From Cryobacterium breve (GTDB taxonomy: Bacteria > Actinomycetota > Actinomycetes > Actinomycetales > Microbacteriaceae): a DNA stretch of 64,000 nt. Within the stretch, counting starts at the first letter, position 1. Each line of letters starts with the position of its first letter. A program made the position numbers and the translations under genes. Positions 44,346 through 53,425 of the stretch are shown one piece after another. The DNA is taken from positions 1 to 64,000 of the forward strand of contig NZ_SOGJ01000037.1 in the NCBI RefSeq assembly GCF_004402375.1. Direction: 5' to 3'. The notes beneath the pieces were generated by a model. It did not search any database. It was not told where the DNA came from and saw only the letters and a list, made by a program, of their open reading frames with translations.

Positions 44346-45764
44346 CTATTTATAGCGGTGGTTCTGCTTGATCCGGTTCGTGAGCTCGGTCACCTGGTTG
44401 TAGATCGACCGGCGTTCCTTCATCAGCTCGCTGATCTTCTTGTTCGCGTACATCACCGTGGTGTGGTCCCGATTGCCGAATAACTGGCCGATCTTGGGCA
44501 ATGACAGGTTGGTCAGCTCCCGGCACAGGTACATCGCGATCTGGCGCGCCGTGGCGATCGCCTGCGACCGAGACGAGCCGTAGAGGTCGTCCACGGAGAG
44601 CTTGAAGTAGTCGGCGGTGTTCGTGATGATGTCCACCGGCGCGATCACGTTGTCCTCGTCGAGGGTGATCAGGTCCTTGAGCACCGTTTGCACCAGGTCC
44701 ATGTCCACCGGCGTGCGGTTGAGACTGGCGAAGGCCGTCACCCGGATCAGGGTTCCCTCGAGTTCACGGATATTCGAGGAGACCTTCGAGGCCATGAACT
44801 CGAGAATGTCGTGGGGAACCTGGAGTTTTTCGCTCTGCGCCTTCTTGCGCAGGATGGCGATGCGAGTTTCCAGGTCGGGCGCCTGGACATCAGTGATCAG
44901 GCCCCATTCGAAGCGCGACCGCATGCGGTCCTCGAAACCGGTGAGGTGCTTGGGAGGCAGGTCGCTCGTTATCACCACCTGTTTGTTGTGGTCGTGCAGA
45001 GTGTTGAAGGTGTGGAAGAAGGCTTCCTGGGTTTCCGCCTTTCCCTGCAGGAATTGAATGTCGTCGATCATCAGGATGTCGATGTTGCGGTACCGCGACT
45101 GGAACGCCGAGCCGCGGTTGTTGGCGATTGAGTTGATGAAGTCGTTGGTGAATTCTTCGGAGCTGACATAACGAACGCGGATGCCGGGGTAGAGACTCAT
45201 GGCGTAGTGGCCGATGGCGTGCAGGAGGTGTGTCTTTCCAAGACCCGAAGATCCGTAGACGAAAAGGGGGTTGTAGGCCTTCGCCGGCGCCTCGGCCACC
45301 GCGACCGCTGCAGCATGGGCGAAGCGGTTGGACTGTCCGATCACGAAGTTATCGAAGCTGTACTTCGAATTGAGCCGGGTGTCGTGCGGGCGCTCGGGGG
45401 AGCTGCTCTCAAAAACGGACTGCGGTGCTGCCGGGGTTTCGACGTCCGGGGGAGAGGTGGACTCGTGCACGGGCCGAATCGATTCCTTCTCCAGTTCCGG
45501 ATTGACGACGACATAGAAAGTGGACACCGCGGAGGACTCATCGAGTTGACCCATTGCGGTCAGCAGCGGCACGCGCATCCGTTGATTGAGCATGCTGGCC
45601 GTGAACTCGTTGGGAACCTCCAGGTAGAAGGTTCCCGCAGCGATTCCCTTGGGCTCGACCAGGTTGAGAAAGCCGTACAGCATGGGCGTGATGCTGTCGT
45701 CGGATTCTAGACTGGTCAGGACCGACCGCCAGGTCTCCGCGATGGGCTGTTCTTCGGTGGCCAT
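44346..45764 (-). CDS. dnaA: chromosomal replication initiator DnaA
   Basis: Initiator ATPase that binds DnaA boxes and opens oriC. From ATG 45764, preceded by GGAG, it has 472 residues; an in-frame ATG at 45788 would add eight residues without a ribosome binding site. Domain I about 1-90; a linker about 91-125; AAA+ domain with Walker A GSSGLGKTH (near 168), Walker B ILMIDDIQFL and the box VII Arg region; C-terminal DNA-binding domain with the signature GNRDHTTVMYANKKI near the end. It is flanked on both sides by DnaA boxes. Confidence 0.96.
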   Translation of the reverse strand: MATEEQPIAETWRSVLTSLESDDSITPMLYGFLNLVEPKGIAAGTFYLEVPNEFTASMLNQRMRVPLLTAMGQLDESSAVSTFYVVVNPELEKESIRPVHESTSPPDVETPAAPQSVFESSSPERPHDTRLNSKYSFDNFVIGQSNRFAHAAAVAVAEAPAKAYNPLFVYGSSGLGKTHLLHAIGHYAMSLYPGIRVRYVSSEEFTNDFINSIANNRGSAFQSRYRNIDILMIDDIQFLQGKAETQEAFFHTFNTLHDHNKQVVITSDLPPKHLTGFEDRMRSRFEWGLITDVQAPDLETRIAILRKKAQSEKLQVPHDILEFMASKVSSNIRELEGTLIRVTAFASLNRTPVDMDLVQTVLKDLITLDEDNVIAPVDIITNTADYFKLSVDDLYGSSRSQAIATARQIAMYLCRELTNLSLPKIGQLFGNRDHTTVMYANKKISELMKERRSIYNQVTELTNRIKQNHRYK

Positions 45765-46164
45765 GGTTTTTCTCCGCTTTTCTCTCATTGTTGCCTTCTA
45801 CAACGACGGAGATCGAGGTGCGGCTCGACTCTGAACGCGTGATCCAGCCAAAGCATCCACAAGGTTATCCACCGCCTGTGGGCAAATAAGCCCCAATTCA
45901 CAGGGTTTGTTGAAAACCTGTGGATAACTTGTCCTCACGGTAGTCAATCACCGCCAGTCAGGCCAAATTCGTTCGCATTTCGTGCGCGTGTCGATGATCC
46001 AAGTGAACCAAAGGGTGTGTAGAACGAGGATTTTGGGAGGCCGAGTTTGACCAGCACCGGCCAAAGCCGTAGTTTTAATCAGTTGACCCCAGCCCGAGGG
46101 CTACCTCACTCTTTCCCGGCCGCTCAGTTTGGCCTACGGAGATTTAACACGTGGAGACAAAACT
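45765..46164. promoter_or_regulatory. dnaA-rpmH intergenic region with DnaA boxes
   Basis: 400-bp divergent promoter region. It contains TTATCCACC (45865), TGTGGGCAA (45877) and a perfect TGTGGATAA (45919-45927) next to an inverted CACAGGGTTT/AAAACCTGTG arrangement. It must hold promoters for dnaA and for rpmH-rnpA; the boxes probably allow DnaA autoregulation and may form the second part of the origin. The 45930-46164 part has no other feature I can name. Confidence 0.75.
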
Positions 46165-46302
46165 ATGAGCAAGAGAACTTTTCAGCCGAACAATCGCCGT
46201 CGCGCCAAGGTGCACGGCTTCCGCCTTCGCATGAAGACCCGTGCCGGCCGCGCGATCCTCGGTGCTCGCCGTCGCAAGGGTCGCATCGAACTCTCCGCCT
46301 AA
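46165..46302 (+). CDS. rpmH: 50S ribosomal protein L34
   Basis: 45 residues: [19 protein letters not shown] at the start and [10 protein letters not shown] at the end, strongly basic, exactly the L34 pattern. ATG 46165 is preceded by GTGGAG. First gene of the rpmH-rnpA-yidD-yidC-khpB-rsmG operon on the plus strand, divergent from dnaA. Confidence 0.97.
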   Translation: MSKRTFQPNNRRRAKVHGFRLRMKTRAGRAILGARRRKGRIELSA

Positions 46303-46310
46303 GCACACTC

Positions 46311-46700
46311 GTGCTCGCGGGGGCCCATCGCATCACTACCGGTGACGACTACAAGATGGTCGTCCGCCGGGGTGTGCGAGTAGTGGGTCCGCATCTGGTG
46401 ACCTACCTGCGCCGGAATTCCGATGGAGTCTCGGTGCGGTTCGGGTTCATCGTCGCGAAAAATGTGGGTGACGCCGTGCGGCGCAACCGCGTGCGTCGTC
46501 GGTTGAAGGCGGCGAGCTTTGATGTGCTGGCCTCAACTCGGCCCGGCACGGATGTCGTCATCCGGGCTCTGCCCTCGGCGAGGGATGCTTCGTGGTCGAC
46601 TCTGCATGCGGAGCTGACCGCGGCCCTGGAGAAATTCCAGCGCACCGCGGGTTCTCCTCCTGCCGGTAAGGCCCAGGCGTCGATCCGATCGGCTCGATGA
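46311..46700 (+). CDS. rnpA: ribonuclease P protein component
   Basis: Basic protein cofactor of RNase P, which trims tRNA 5' ends. About 129 residues from GTG 46311, eight bases past the rpmH stop. The N-terminus AGAHRITTGDDYKMVVRRGVRV and the RNR signature VGDAVRRNRVRRRLKAA are diagnostic. No strong ribosome binding site is seen, so translation may be coupled to rpmH. It is followed by yidD three bases later. Confidence 0.92.
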   Translation: MLAGAHRITTGDDYKMVVRRGVRVVGPHLVTYLRRNSDGVSVRFGFIVAKNVGDAVRRNRVRRRLKAASFDVLASTRPGTDVVIRALPSARDASWSTLHAELTAALEKFQRTAGSPPAGKAQASIRSAR

Positions 46701-46703
46701 CCT

Positions 46704-47015
46704 ATGAACAGGTTTCTGACCACGCTCATACTCCTCCCGCGGAATGCGGGAGTTCTCGTCTTGCGTGCGTACAGAGCCCTGATCTCCCCGCTCTACGGCG
46801 ATGTCTGCCGGTACTACCCCTCCTGTTCGGCGTATGCACTCGGCGCCGTGCAAGAGTACGGACTCATCGTGGGATCAGCACGGGCCGGGCTCCGGCTGGG
46901 CCGATGCCATCCATGGGCCGAAGGCGGGATTGACGACGTTCCCCCCAAGCGGAATCGTCGCTACACCGTGACGTCGTTTGGTTTTGTTATCGCAACGAGC
47001 CACGGAAAGGGCTGA
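46704..47015 (+). CDS. yidD: membrane protein insertion efficiency factor YidD
   Basis: 103 residues with an amphipathic N-terminal helix, YRALISPLYGDVCRYYPSCSAYALGAVQ (three family cysteines region) and LRLGRCHPWAEGGIDDVP. YidD helps YidC insert membrane proteins. The rnpA-yidD-yidC order is conserved. The start is three bases after rnpA. Confidence 0.95.
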   Translation: MNRFLTTLILLPRNAGVLVLRAYRALISPLYGDVCRYYPSCSAYALGAVQEYGLIVGSARAGLRLGRCHPWAEGGIDDVPPKRNRRYTVTSFGFVIATSHGKG

Positions 47016-47022
47016 CGCAAAG

Positions 47023-47994
47023 ATGGACCTCCTAGGTACGATTCTCTGGCCGTTGAAATGGGCAGTTGAGCTTTTGCTCGTCGCATTCCACTCTCTCTTC
47101 TCCGTCCTCGGGATGGACACAGACGCCGGCTTGACCTGGGTGCTCTCGATCGTCGGCCTCGTGATCGTCGTGCGGGCGGCCCTGATCCCCATTTTCGTGC
47201 GGCAGATCAAGAGCCAGCGCAAGATGCTTGAGGTTGCCCCGCAGCTGAAGAAGATTCAGGACAAGTACAAGGGCAAGAAGGATCAGTTTTCGCGTGAAGC
47301 CATGTCCCGCGAGACCATGGATCTGTACAAGCGCACAGGCACCAACCCGCTGAGCTCTTGCCTGCCCCTCCTGCTCCAGATGCCGATCTTCTTCGCGCTG
47401 TTCTCCGTATTGAACGACGCACAGCGCAGCCAGGCAGGAGTCGGTCCACTCAACGACGATCTCGCCAAGAGCTTTGGCAGCGCCACCCTCTTCGGCGATG
47501 CGCCACTGCATGACTCATTCGCGTCCCAATGGACGAAAATGATCGCTGGTCAGGACTTCAATGCCGTGGTCATGTGGATCGCTGCCATCATGGTCGTTCT
47601 GATGACGGCCTCGCAATTCATCACGCAGTTGCAGATCGTCTCTAAGAACATGTCGCCGGAGACTAAGGCGAGCCCCATGTTCAAACAGCAGCGCATCATG
47701 TTGTACCTCTTGCCGCTCGTTTTCGCCTTCTCGGGCGTGGCCTTCCCCCTCGGTGTCATGTTCTATTGGCTCACCTCCAACATCTGGACGATGATCCAGC
47801 AGTTCCTGGTCATCCGGAACATGCCCACTCCGGGCAGTGAGGCCGCCAAGGCCCGCGAAGAGAGGTTGGCCCGCAAGGGTAAGCTCATCGCCACGGATGG
47901 TGACGTGATTGTCGTTGAAGAGCCCAAGAAATCCCAGCGTCAGCAGCCGATCGCCAAAAATCGTGCCAAGAAGCAAACCGGCCCCAAAAAATAA
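47023..47994 (+). CDS. yidC: membrane protein insertase YidC
   Basis: Inserts membrane proteins alone or with SecYEG. From ATG 47023 the protein has 323 residues with five to six membrane segments, the WPLKWAVELLLVAFHSLF start, a conserved cytoplasmic hairpin (QRKMLEVAPQLKKIQDKYKGKKD), MSRETMDLYKRTGTNPLSSCLPLLLQMPIFFALF and a basic C-terminal tail (QQPIAKNRAKKQTGPKK). As in Gram-positives there is no large periplasmic domain. An upstream ATG (46978) inside yidD is rejected by ribosome binding site position. Confidence 0.95.
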   Translation: MDLLGTILWPLKWAVELLLVAFHSLFSVLGMDTDAGLTWVLSIVGLVIVVRAALIPIFVRQIKSQRKMLEVAPQLKKIQDKYKGKKDQFSREAMSRETMDLYKRTGTNPLSSCLPLLLQMPIFFALFSVLNDAQRSQAGVGPLNDDLAKSFGSATLFGDAPLHDSFASQWTKMIAGQDFNAVVMWIAAIMVVLMTASQFITQLQIVSKNMSPETKASPMFKQQRIMLYLLPLVFAFSGVAFPLGVMFYWLTSNIWTMIQQFLVIRNMPTPGSEAAKAREERLARKGKLIATDGDVIVVEEPKKSQRQQPIAKNRAKKQTGPKK

Positions 47995-48007
47995 GAAGAG
48001 ACCCAAC

Positions 48008-48523
48008 GTGACTGAGAACACTGATGTGATCGCCGCGCCTGGACCGGCGGACGAATCCCCCACGCTCGACCAGCTCGAGCAGGAGGGGGATATCGCCGCG
48101 GACTACATCGAGGAATTCCTCGACATCTGCGATCTCGACGGGGACATCGACATCGATGCCCGCAATGGACGGGCATATCTGTCGGTCAACTCCTCGGACG
48201 TGGTGAACCTGCGGTTGCTCTCCAAGCCGGAGACGGTCAATGCTCTGCAGGAGCTGACTCGTCTAGCCGTGCAGAACAAGACCGGGTCCTTCTCCCGGCT
48301 GATCCTTGACATCGGCGGGTCGCGTGACGCCCGCCAGGCCGAGTTGGCTTCACTGGTCGCCCGGGCCGTCGAGCGGATCCAGGCCGGCGCCGCCGAGGCT
48401 TCCTTGCCGGCCATGTCGTCCTACGAGCGCAAACTTGTTCACGATCTGGTGTCCGAAGCAGGATTCGTGTCGGAATCCAAGGGCGAGGGCCGGGACCGTC
48501 ACACGGTCATCTCCCCTGCCTAG
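48008..48523 (+). CDS. khpB: KhpB/Jag-type R3H RNA-binding protein
   Basis: 171 residues from GTG 48008, preceded by AAGAAGAGA. An acidic N-terminal segment, a KH-like domain (about 40-100, LDGDIDIDARNGRAYLSVN) and a C-terminal R3H domain (about 105-170) with MSSYERKLVHDLVSE and RDRHTVISP. It binds RNA with KhpA and affects cell wall and division in other Gram-positives. Conserved directly after yidC. Confidence 0.92.
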   Translation: MTENTDVIAAPGPADESPTLDQLEQEGDIAADYIEEFLDICDLDGDIDIDARNGRAYLSVNSSDVVNLRLLSKPETVNALQELTRLAVQNKTGSFSRLILDIGGSRDARQAELASLVARAVERIQAGAAEASLPAMSSYERKLVHDLVSEAGFVSESKGEGRDRHTVISPA

Positions 48524-48533
48524 TTCGCCCGCC

Positions 48534-49163
48534 GTGACTGAAATTCTCGAGGCCGAGCCGGCCGTGGCCGCGAATCTCTTCGGAGATCGGGTTGAGGTTG
48601 CGCGCGCATTCGTGCGCAACCTGGCTGCGCAGGGCGAGGAACTGGGTTTGATCGGGCCGCTTGAGGTGCCTCGCCTGTGGAGTCGACATATCCTCAACTG
48701 TGCTATCGTTGCGCCGCTCCTGCGCCCGGGTCTCGTTGGCGACGTGGGTTCGGGGGCAGGCCTACCGGGTCTGGTGCTCGCGATCGCCCGGCCTGACGTG
48801 ACTTTTGTGCTGATCGAGCCGATGGAGCGTCGGATTGCGTGGCTCACGGGTCAGATAGCGGCTCTGGGCCTGACAAATGCGAGTGTGCTGCGCGCTCGCG
48901 CGGAAGATGTGCGTCTGCCTCGACGCCTCGACCAGGTGACTGCACGCGCCGTGAGTGCGTTCCGCACGCTGATCCCACTGACCGCACCCCTATTGAAGCC
49001 GGGTGGCGAGCTGGTGCTGATGAAGGGCGCGGGGGCTCCGGCCGAGGTCGAAGCGGCCGCGAAGGCCATCCGTAAGTTCCGATTGAGCAATGTCGAGGTG
49101 ATCACCCTCGGTGAGGGTGTGCTGCAGGACGTGACCCGGGTCATAAGGGCTACAGTGGATTAG
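48534..49163 (+). CDS. rsmG: 16S rRNA (guanine527-N7)-methyltransferase
   Basis: 209 residues from GTG 48534. The SAM-binding motif GDVGSGAGLPGLVLAI (near 68-83), FVLIEPMERRIAWL and the RAVSAFRTLIPLTAPLLKPGGELVLMKG region are typical of RsmG/GidB. Loss of this enzyme gives low-level streptomycin resistance in other bacteria. Ends the ribosome/insertase operon; parA follows after 87 bases. Confidence 0.94.
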   Translation: MTEILEAEPAVAANLFGDRVEVARAFVRNLAAQGEELGLIGPLEVPRLWSRHILNCAIVAPLLRPGLVGDVGSGAGLPGLVLAIARPDVTFVLIEPMERRIAWLTGQIAALGLTNASVLRARAEDVRLPRRLDQVTARAVSAFRTLIPLTAPLLKPGGELVLMKGAGAPAEVEAAAKAIRKFRLSNVEVITLGEGVLQDVTRVIRATVD

Positions 49164-49242
49164 TCCCCGGTGTCTGCTTATTGTCAGTGGTGAGACACAG
49201 CCGGAGCCCCTGTGGGATGGCTCATCGATCGTCGAACGCAAA

Positions 49243-49258
49243 GGTTTCACGTGAAACA
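49243..49258. promoter_or_regulatory. parS site 1, at the parA start
   Basis: GGTTTCACGTGAAACA matches the universal parS 16-mer except the first base. It covers the probable GTG start of parA, so ParB or ParA binding here could also affect parA expression. Confidence 0.9.
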
Positions 49259-50189
49259 ACCTGGCGAAGACCAGCAATTCAGCAAGACGACCACAGGGTT
49301 CGACGACACGACTCCGCTCGCACGGGAGATTTCAGACCTAACCCGTCGCCGACAGCGAATTGCGTCCGATCAGCTTCCGAAGCCGGAGAAGACCCGTGTC
49401 ATCACCATCTCGAACCAGAAGGGCGGCGTCGGCAAGACCACGACTGCGGTCAACCTCGCCGCGGCTCTGGCCCGACAGGGTGCCCGCGTCCTGGTGATCG
49501 ACCTTGATCCTCAGGGCAATGCCTCAACGGCCCTGGGTGTCGAACATCGTGCCGAGACACCCAGCGTCTACGACGTGATCGTCAACGATCTGGAAATGTC
49601 CGCCGTAGTGCAGAACAGCCCCGAGTTCGGATCCCTGTTCTGTGTTCCGGCGACCATTCACCTCGCGGGCGCGGAGATTGAGCTTGTGTCGCTCGTGGCC
49701 CGTGAGCAGAGGTTGAATCGCGCACTTGAGATGCACCTGAAGACGATGGACGACCCGTACGACTACGTGCTCATTGACTGCCCTCCCTCCCTGGGTCTCC
49801 TCACGATCAACGCGTTCGTCGCGGCGCGTGAGGTGTTGATTCCCATTCAGTGCGAGTACTACGCCCTGGAGGGTTTGAGTCAGCTGCTGAAGAACATCGA
49901 GCTGATCGAGAAGCACCTGAACCCGGATCTCGCTGTTTCTACCATCCTGCTCACCATGTACGACAGCCGCACGAACCTGGCCAATCATGTGGCGCAGGAT
50001 GTGCGCGAACATTTCCCGAAACAGGTACTGAATACCCTCATTCCCCGGTCTGTGCGCGTTTCTGAGGCGCCGAGCTACGGGCAGAGCGTCATCAGCTACG
50101 ACCTGAATTCCGCAGGATCGCTCTCCTATCTCGAAGCAGCGGCAGAAATCGCCCGTCGGGGCGCACCCAAGACTGGAGTCGCACTGTAA
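49251..50189 (+). CDS. parA: chromosome partitioning ATPase ParA
   Basis: ParA/Soj ATPase that moves ParB-bound origins. Walker A variant SNQKGGVGKTTT, VIDLDPQGNAST, and IDCPPSLGLL are all present. From the GTG at 49251, inside parS, the protein has 312 residues with an N-terminal extension rich in charged residues (TPLAREISDLTRRRQRIAS) found in other actinobacterial ParA proteins. A GTG at 49212 would add 13 residues and has a GGAG box five bases upstream, so the start is not certain. It overlaps parB by one base. Confidence 0.93.
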   Translation: MKQPGEDQQFSKTTTGFDDTTPLAREISDLTRRRQRIASDQLPKPEKTRVITISNQKGGVGKTTTAVNLAAALARQGARVLVIDLDPQGNASTALGVEHRAETPSVYDVIVNDLEMSAVVQNSPEFGSLFCVPATIHLAGAEIELVSLVAREQRLNRALEMHLKTMDDPYDYVLIDCPPSLGLLTINAFVAAREVLIPIQCEYYALEGLSQLLKNIELIEKHLNPDLAVSTILLTMYDSRTNLANHVAQDVREHFPKQVLNTLIPRSVRVSEAPSYGQSVISYDLNSAGSLSYLEAAAEIARRGAPKTGVAL

Positions 50190-51139
50190 TGGCAAAAAGG
50201 ACCGGGCTCGGCCGTGGCATCGGCGCACTGATTCCCATCCAGGATGACCCGACTCAGGCGCGTCCGGTCGACGTGTTCTTCCCCTATAGCGACGCCGTGC
50301 AGCCGAACGAGAGCGTGGGACTGCTGCCCGTTCCCGGGGCCCGACTGGCGCACCTGAACCCGAACGACATCGTTCCCAACCACGTGCAGCCGCGGAATGT
50401 CTTCGACGAGGCGGACCTGGCTGAGCTCGTGCGAAGCATCCAGGAAGTAGGCGTTTTACAGCCGATCGTGGTGCGGTCCATCGTGGAGCAGCCGGGCAAA
50501 TACGAATTGGTGATGGGGGAGCGGCGTCTCCGTGCCACCAAGGAAGCCGGCCTTGGCACCATTCCCGCCATCATCCGCGAAACTGCGGACGTCGACATGC
50601 TGCGGGATGCGCTGCTGGAGAATCTGCATCGAGCGCAGTTGAACCCCCTGGAAGAGGCGTCGGCATATCAACAGCTTCTGGCCGATTTCGGCATAACGCA
50701 GGAGGAATTGGCCCTCAAAATCGGTCGTTCGCGCCCGCAGATCACGAACACCATCCGTTTGCTCAAGCTGCCGGAGTCCGTTCAGCTACGTGTCGCAGCC
50801 GGTGTACTATCTGCCGGTCACGCTCGTGCCATCCTGTCGGTTGTCGACCCGGTGGGCATGCTGAAGCTGGCCGACAAGATCGTCAATGAGGACCTGTCAG
50901 TGCGCGCTGCCGAGGCTGCCGCGGCAACGACGCCTCGCGTAGAGACTGCCAAACCGGTTCGTGGGCGGCGTCAGGGTCATCTCGATGAGATCGCAGAGCA
51001 TCTTGGGGATCGTCTGGATACCCGGGTGAAGATTCATTTGGGGGCAAGAAAAGGCCAGATCACGGTCGATTTCGCGACCATCGGCGATCTGAACCGCATT
51101 CTCGGCGTTCTCGGCGAACCTGGTTTCGGAGCCAATTAG
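50189..51139 (+). CDS. parB: chromosome partitioning protein ParB
   Basis: 316-residue CTPase/DNA-binding protein that loads at parS and spreads. MAKRTGLGRGIGALIP is the usual N-terminus, with the ParA-stimulating region; the CTP-binding motifs GERRLRATKEAG and NLHRAQLNPLEEA (near 110-155), the helix-turn-helix TQEELALKIGRSRPQITNTIRLLKLP, and a C-terminal dimer domain follow. The five parS sites nearby are its targets. Confidence 0.96.
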   Translation: MAKRTGLGRGIGALIPIQDDPTQARPVDVFFPYSDAVQPNESVGLLPVPGARLAHLNPNDIVPNHVQPRNVFDEADLAELVRSIQEVGVLQPIVVRSIVEQPGKYELVMGERRLRATKEAGLGTIPAIIRETADVDMLRDALLENLHRAQLNPLEEASAYQQLLADFGITQEELALKIGRSRPQITNTIRLLKLPESVQLRVAAGVLSAGHARAILSVVDPVGMLKLADKIVNEDLSVRAAEAAAATTPRVETAKPVRGRRQGHLDEIAEHLGDRLDTRVKIHLGARKGQITVDFATIGDLNRILGVLGEPGFGAN

Positions 51140-51466
51140 CGCTCGCTACTCACAATTCTGGCGTGTGACTCCGGCGGGACTCGGTGCGCTCGGGACGGGT
51201 CGCCGGCAATTCAGCGTGGGTCATCATGCGCGTGTTCGCACCCGTGCTAGAACGTCTGTCGTCGCACGTCGCCACTGATGCACCGCACTTTCGGCATGGC
51301 GGGCGCCCCACTCGGACCTTGGCGGAGATGCACGACGCGCTGACACTATGACGGTGGGTCCTGGTTGCGTCTGGGTGCGGCCATTGTGTGGGGAGTTCTC
51401 AACACCGGCTTGAGAGATCAATCAGTGAGCACCCATTCCGAATCCAGCTCCACCTGGCACCTGTCG

Positions 51467-51482
51467 TGTTTCACGTGAAACA
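51467..51482. promoter_or_regulatory. parS site 2
   Basis: TGTTTCACGTGAAACA, exact match to the 16-bp consensus ParB site, 328 bases after parB. Confidence 0.96.
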
Positions 51483-52461
51483 CGGACGCTGACCCGGGAA
51501 CCATATTCGGTGGGTGTGCCGCTTCGAGTCGCCAAGGTTTGGTCCGCACGGTCGTGATCTGGGGTGAAATAGTGCTGGCGAAAATTCTCGCGACCGGCGA
51601 CAAACCTTCTCAGGGCCTCAACTCGAGTCGAATTCGCGGATTAGACGTCACCAGGAGGCATCCTTAGCGATTTTTGGCCGGTGGGAGCAAGACGAAATCT
51701 CTACAAATTATGTGAAATTGGGCCCGCGGATGGGCTCAACTCGACGGTGAACGTTGTCTTCACTTTCAATGAGCACTATACGAAAGCGGTGCAGAGGAGC
51801 GGGATTGTGTGCTGGGCCTGAGGTTCGGCCCCCGCTCATCCTGTCTGATCGGAGGGCCCACCCCGTCAAGCAGGAAATACCGCAGTTCGATCTCTGAAGC
51901 GCGCGGACAACGGCGATGTCGAATCGTGGGAGTAGACGCGACCCGGTCGGAATACGTCGTTTCGACCGAGACAACCGACGCTCACAAAGTGGCAGGCGAG
52001 ACCCGACGGTATCTGAGCGGGTCGCGGTCTTCGAGCGAAATGACGGCAGTGTGGGCTGGGTGGCGTGGCCACAGTGTGCCGGCGATTCTGTTCGCACCTG
52101 TTGGGTCGGGGAGAAGTGTTCCCTGCGCAGGGGGGTCTGGACCGGGACGAACGGGGTTTTGAAACCCGTTCAGCAGACCCGTGACGGAGGTGGTCGCATG
52201 TCTTCTGTCTTGCTCAAAGATTGGTCTCCTGCGGTATAGCGAGATCTCACGGTTCCGGGGGAGGAGGGGCGGTTCAGCGGCGCGTCGGATCGAGTGCCAT
52301 CGGGGGTTTTGCTGGTCGGGAGCCGACCGAGCGCGGCGGTTCTGCCTAGTGACTCCATCACGTTGGGAGCGGTGGACAAGACGCGGAGGCTCGGCACACC
52401 TGTCGACGGTAATGGACTAGCAGAGATCCACCGCTAAGACCGGTGGCCACAACGGCCCGAC

Positions 52462-52477
52462 TGTTTCACGTGAAACA
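52462..52477. promoter_or_regulatory. parS site 3
   Basis: TGTTTCACGTGAAACA, exact match to the ParB site consensus, in the gene-free region. Confidence 0.96.
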
Positions 52478-52743
52478 CGTCTAGGCCGGCGTGCACTAGC
52501 GGTGCGGAGCGGATATGTGATGCTGCGGCCGCGAGAAATCGGCGCTGTGTGGAGCCTTGCCGTGGCGCCCGCAGGGCGCCGCGACCGAATTCTCTCGGCG
52601 CCGATCAGTCCACATTGGCGGCCATCCAGCATTCGGTTGTGAACACCGAACGTAAACCTTGAACGGACGTTTGGTGTGGGAAGTCGTCATAAAGGGCAGG
52701 GCGGATACATGGTCCGTCATCGACGATGTGATCCCTAAGGAAG

Positions 52744-52759
52744 TGTTTCACGTGAAACA
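52744..52759. promoter_or_regulatory. parS site 4
   Basis: TGTTTCACGTGAAACA, exact consensus; 282 bases from site 3. Confidence 0.96.
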
Positions 52760-53086
52760 CGGCCCACGATGACCGTGGAGCAGGGGCGATGATGACATTT
52801 CACTCTGGAATATGTGGGTCACCGGTGGCTGAGGCTGAATCGGAGCTTCGTCGGGCGTGACCTTGGATTGCGTGTGGCCATAGTGTGGGACGCGACAGAG
52901 TCGAGTCCGTTGACAGCGGAGGAGCCAGCCCGACGTGAGCCGATCGCCGTCCGGCCATCGGCGGTTGCGTCTCAGGCCGATGCCTCGTGCGTTCCCACCG
53001 TCGACCGTATCTATACCGGGGCGCTCACGGAATATCGTTCCGCTGCGAGGTGGCGGCACCTCGTTGGCTGTAGCGGGACGGCGGTT

Positions 53087-53165
53087 GTGCGACCGGGAGA
53101 GTGCGACCGCGAGAGTGCGACCGCGAGAGCGAAGCTGCGAGAGCGTAGCTGCGAGAGCGTAGCTG
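53087..53165. repeat. 14-bp tandem repeat, about 5.6 copies
   Basis: Units: GTGCGACCGGGAGA, GTGCGACCGCGAGA twice, GCGAAGCTGCGAGA, GCGTAGCTGCGAGA and a partial GCGTAGCTG. Two unit types share the CGAGA end and the 14-bp period, which suggests stepwise duplication with drift. Lies between parS sites 4 and 5. Confidence 0.9.
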
Positions 53166-53334
53166 GCTACGACATCCCGGGGTTCACCAGGTCGAATCGC
53201 GGGCCCGTTTGGCGCCGGTGAGACACTGTTCAGGTGATGGTGGGGTGACTGGCCCGACCGTCGCCCTCAGGTATTCCGACAGTTCGCGGCGTATCCGGCG
53301 TACAGGTGGTGGTGACAAGGGGCCTGAAGGTGGC

Positions 53335-53350
53335 CGTTTCACGTGAAACG
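53335..53350. promoter_or_regulatory. parS site 5
   Basis: CGTTTCACGTGAAACG: the 14-bp core is exact and the two outer bases differ but remain palindromic. Confidence 0.9.
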
Positions 53351-53389
53351 GTGCGTTCAACGTCACTCAGGAGTGGACCTGCAGAGCGC

Positions 53390-53425
53390 GGAGCCAACGG
53401 AGCCAACGGAGCGCACGGAGCCAAC
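53390..53425. repeat. 9-bp tandem repeat, four copies
   Basis: GGAGCCAAC three times with one GGAGCGCAC copy, just past parS site 5 and about 70 bases from the end of ddl. In frame it would not encode any recognised gene. Confidence 0.85.

Noticed and set aside
53087-53165. possible CRISPR array
   Set aside because: Units follow one another without spacers at a 14-bp period; there are no cas genes in the window.
51708-53221. several open frames of 60-135 codons on both strands between the parS sites
   Set aside because: No ribosome binding sites, overlapping each other, Arg/Ser/Trp-rich products without family features; the region is better read as non-coding.
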